NCBI RefSeq assembly: GCF_046630445.1
Contig: NC_092335.1
Span: forward strand, 542,305,001-542,369,000
Direction of reading: 5' to 3'
DNA from: Rutidosis leptorrhynchoides
Taxonomy: Eukaryota; Streptophyta; Magnoliopsida; Asterales; Asteraceae
Length of the DNA stretch: 64,000 nt
Positions 63,656 to 64,000 of this stretch are shown here, piece after piece. Within the stretch, counting starts at the first letter, position 1. Each line of letters begins with the position of its first letter. A model generated the notes under the pieces. It saw only the letters and a program-made list of their open reading frames with translations. It ran no database searches and had not been told where the DNA came from. The translations under genes were made by a program, and so were the position numbers.

Positions 63656-64000
63656 CTAGTGAAATGACCCGTGAAATCACGGGTTTGTTTAAACAAAACA
63701 ATTTAATGACATAATTCGAGACCAAAAAGTCTTTTGTTCACATTTGACAGCATATGATACAAACTTCACCAACATATCACACTTCTAAAACTACAACAAT
63801 TGCTTTATGAGATATATATATTTTGAGCGCTTATGTAAACCTCCAAGTTAAGTTATTAATGCAACTGCATACCTGAACATGACTAATATGATCGAACAAA
63901 ACAACTCCTTTAAACGGGTTGTTTACATACTATGTGCTCACATATATCATCAGCTATCACCCGAATATGACAAACATCAGTAAGCTTAACTAAAAGATGC
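63656..64000 (-). mobile_element. Candidate Helitron 3' terminus
   Basis: On the minus strand: hairpin ACCCGTGATTTCACGGGT (63684-63667), 7 bases, then CTAG (63659-63656) followed by T. A short GC hairpin just before CTRR and insertion before T are Helitron hallmarks. The 5' end would lie beyond 64000. Confidence 0.45.

Overview
This is plant nuclear DNA, almost certainly from a eudicot. It is AT-rich and packed with Ty3/gypsy LTR retrotransposons carrying plant tRNA primer-binding sites, and it holds one clear host gene, a RALF peptide hormone precursor (40965-41360, + strand). The chromovirus gag-pol proteins resemble those I associate with Asteraceae genomes; that family call is an inference.

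Layout. (1) 1-15098: the 5' part of an Athila-like element on the minus strand (gag remnant, tRNA-Asp-type PBS, 1.5-kb LTR). A plus-strand chromovirus (E1, 2449-14837, TSD CATGC) sits inside its LTR. (2) 15099-17562: a degenerate DNA-transposon-like piece, microsatellites and unassigned sequence. (3) 17568-37447: a Tat/Ogre-type element on the minus strand with two RNase H domains, three short pol introns and a spliced antisense ORF with its own promoter motifs. Its gag is split by a very young chromovirus (E2, 26499-35919, TSD GTTTA) whose two 1812-bp LTRs look identical and whose 1515-codon gag-pol frame is intact. (4) 37774-40543: a fold-back element with telomere-like repeats, then a non-autonomous Mutator-like element with 188-bp TIRs and a 9-bp TSD. 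(5) The RALF gene. (6) 41839-43284: a hAT-like element with a Stowaway MITE inside. (7) 43320-61069: three nested layers, namely a Harbinger-type MITE (TSD TAA), an aberrant truncated chromovirus (E4, TSD ATTTC) and a chromovirus carrying an F-box ORF (E3, 45735-58855, TSD GTATG). (8) 61070-64000: a candidate SINE, a LINE remnant, a truncated LINE tail with a 19-bp TSD and a candidate Helitron 3' end.

Most notable: E3 carries an intact F-box-like ORF plus a second acidic ORF between its PBS and gag, and all three PBS-bearing chromoviruses have extra pre-gag ORFs. E4 has U5 termini at both ends, joined to pol through a 7-bp microhomology and flanked by a TSD, which suggests an aberrant reverse-transcription product that integrase still accepted. 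E1 has non-canonical TA...TA LTR ends. By-eye LTR divergence (E2 none, E3 about 0.7%, E1 about 1%, Tat roughly 2%) fits the nesting order. All divergence values are hand estimates.
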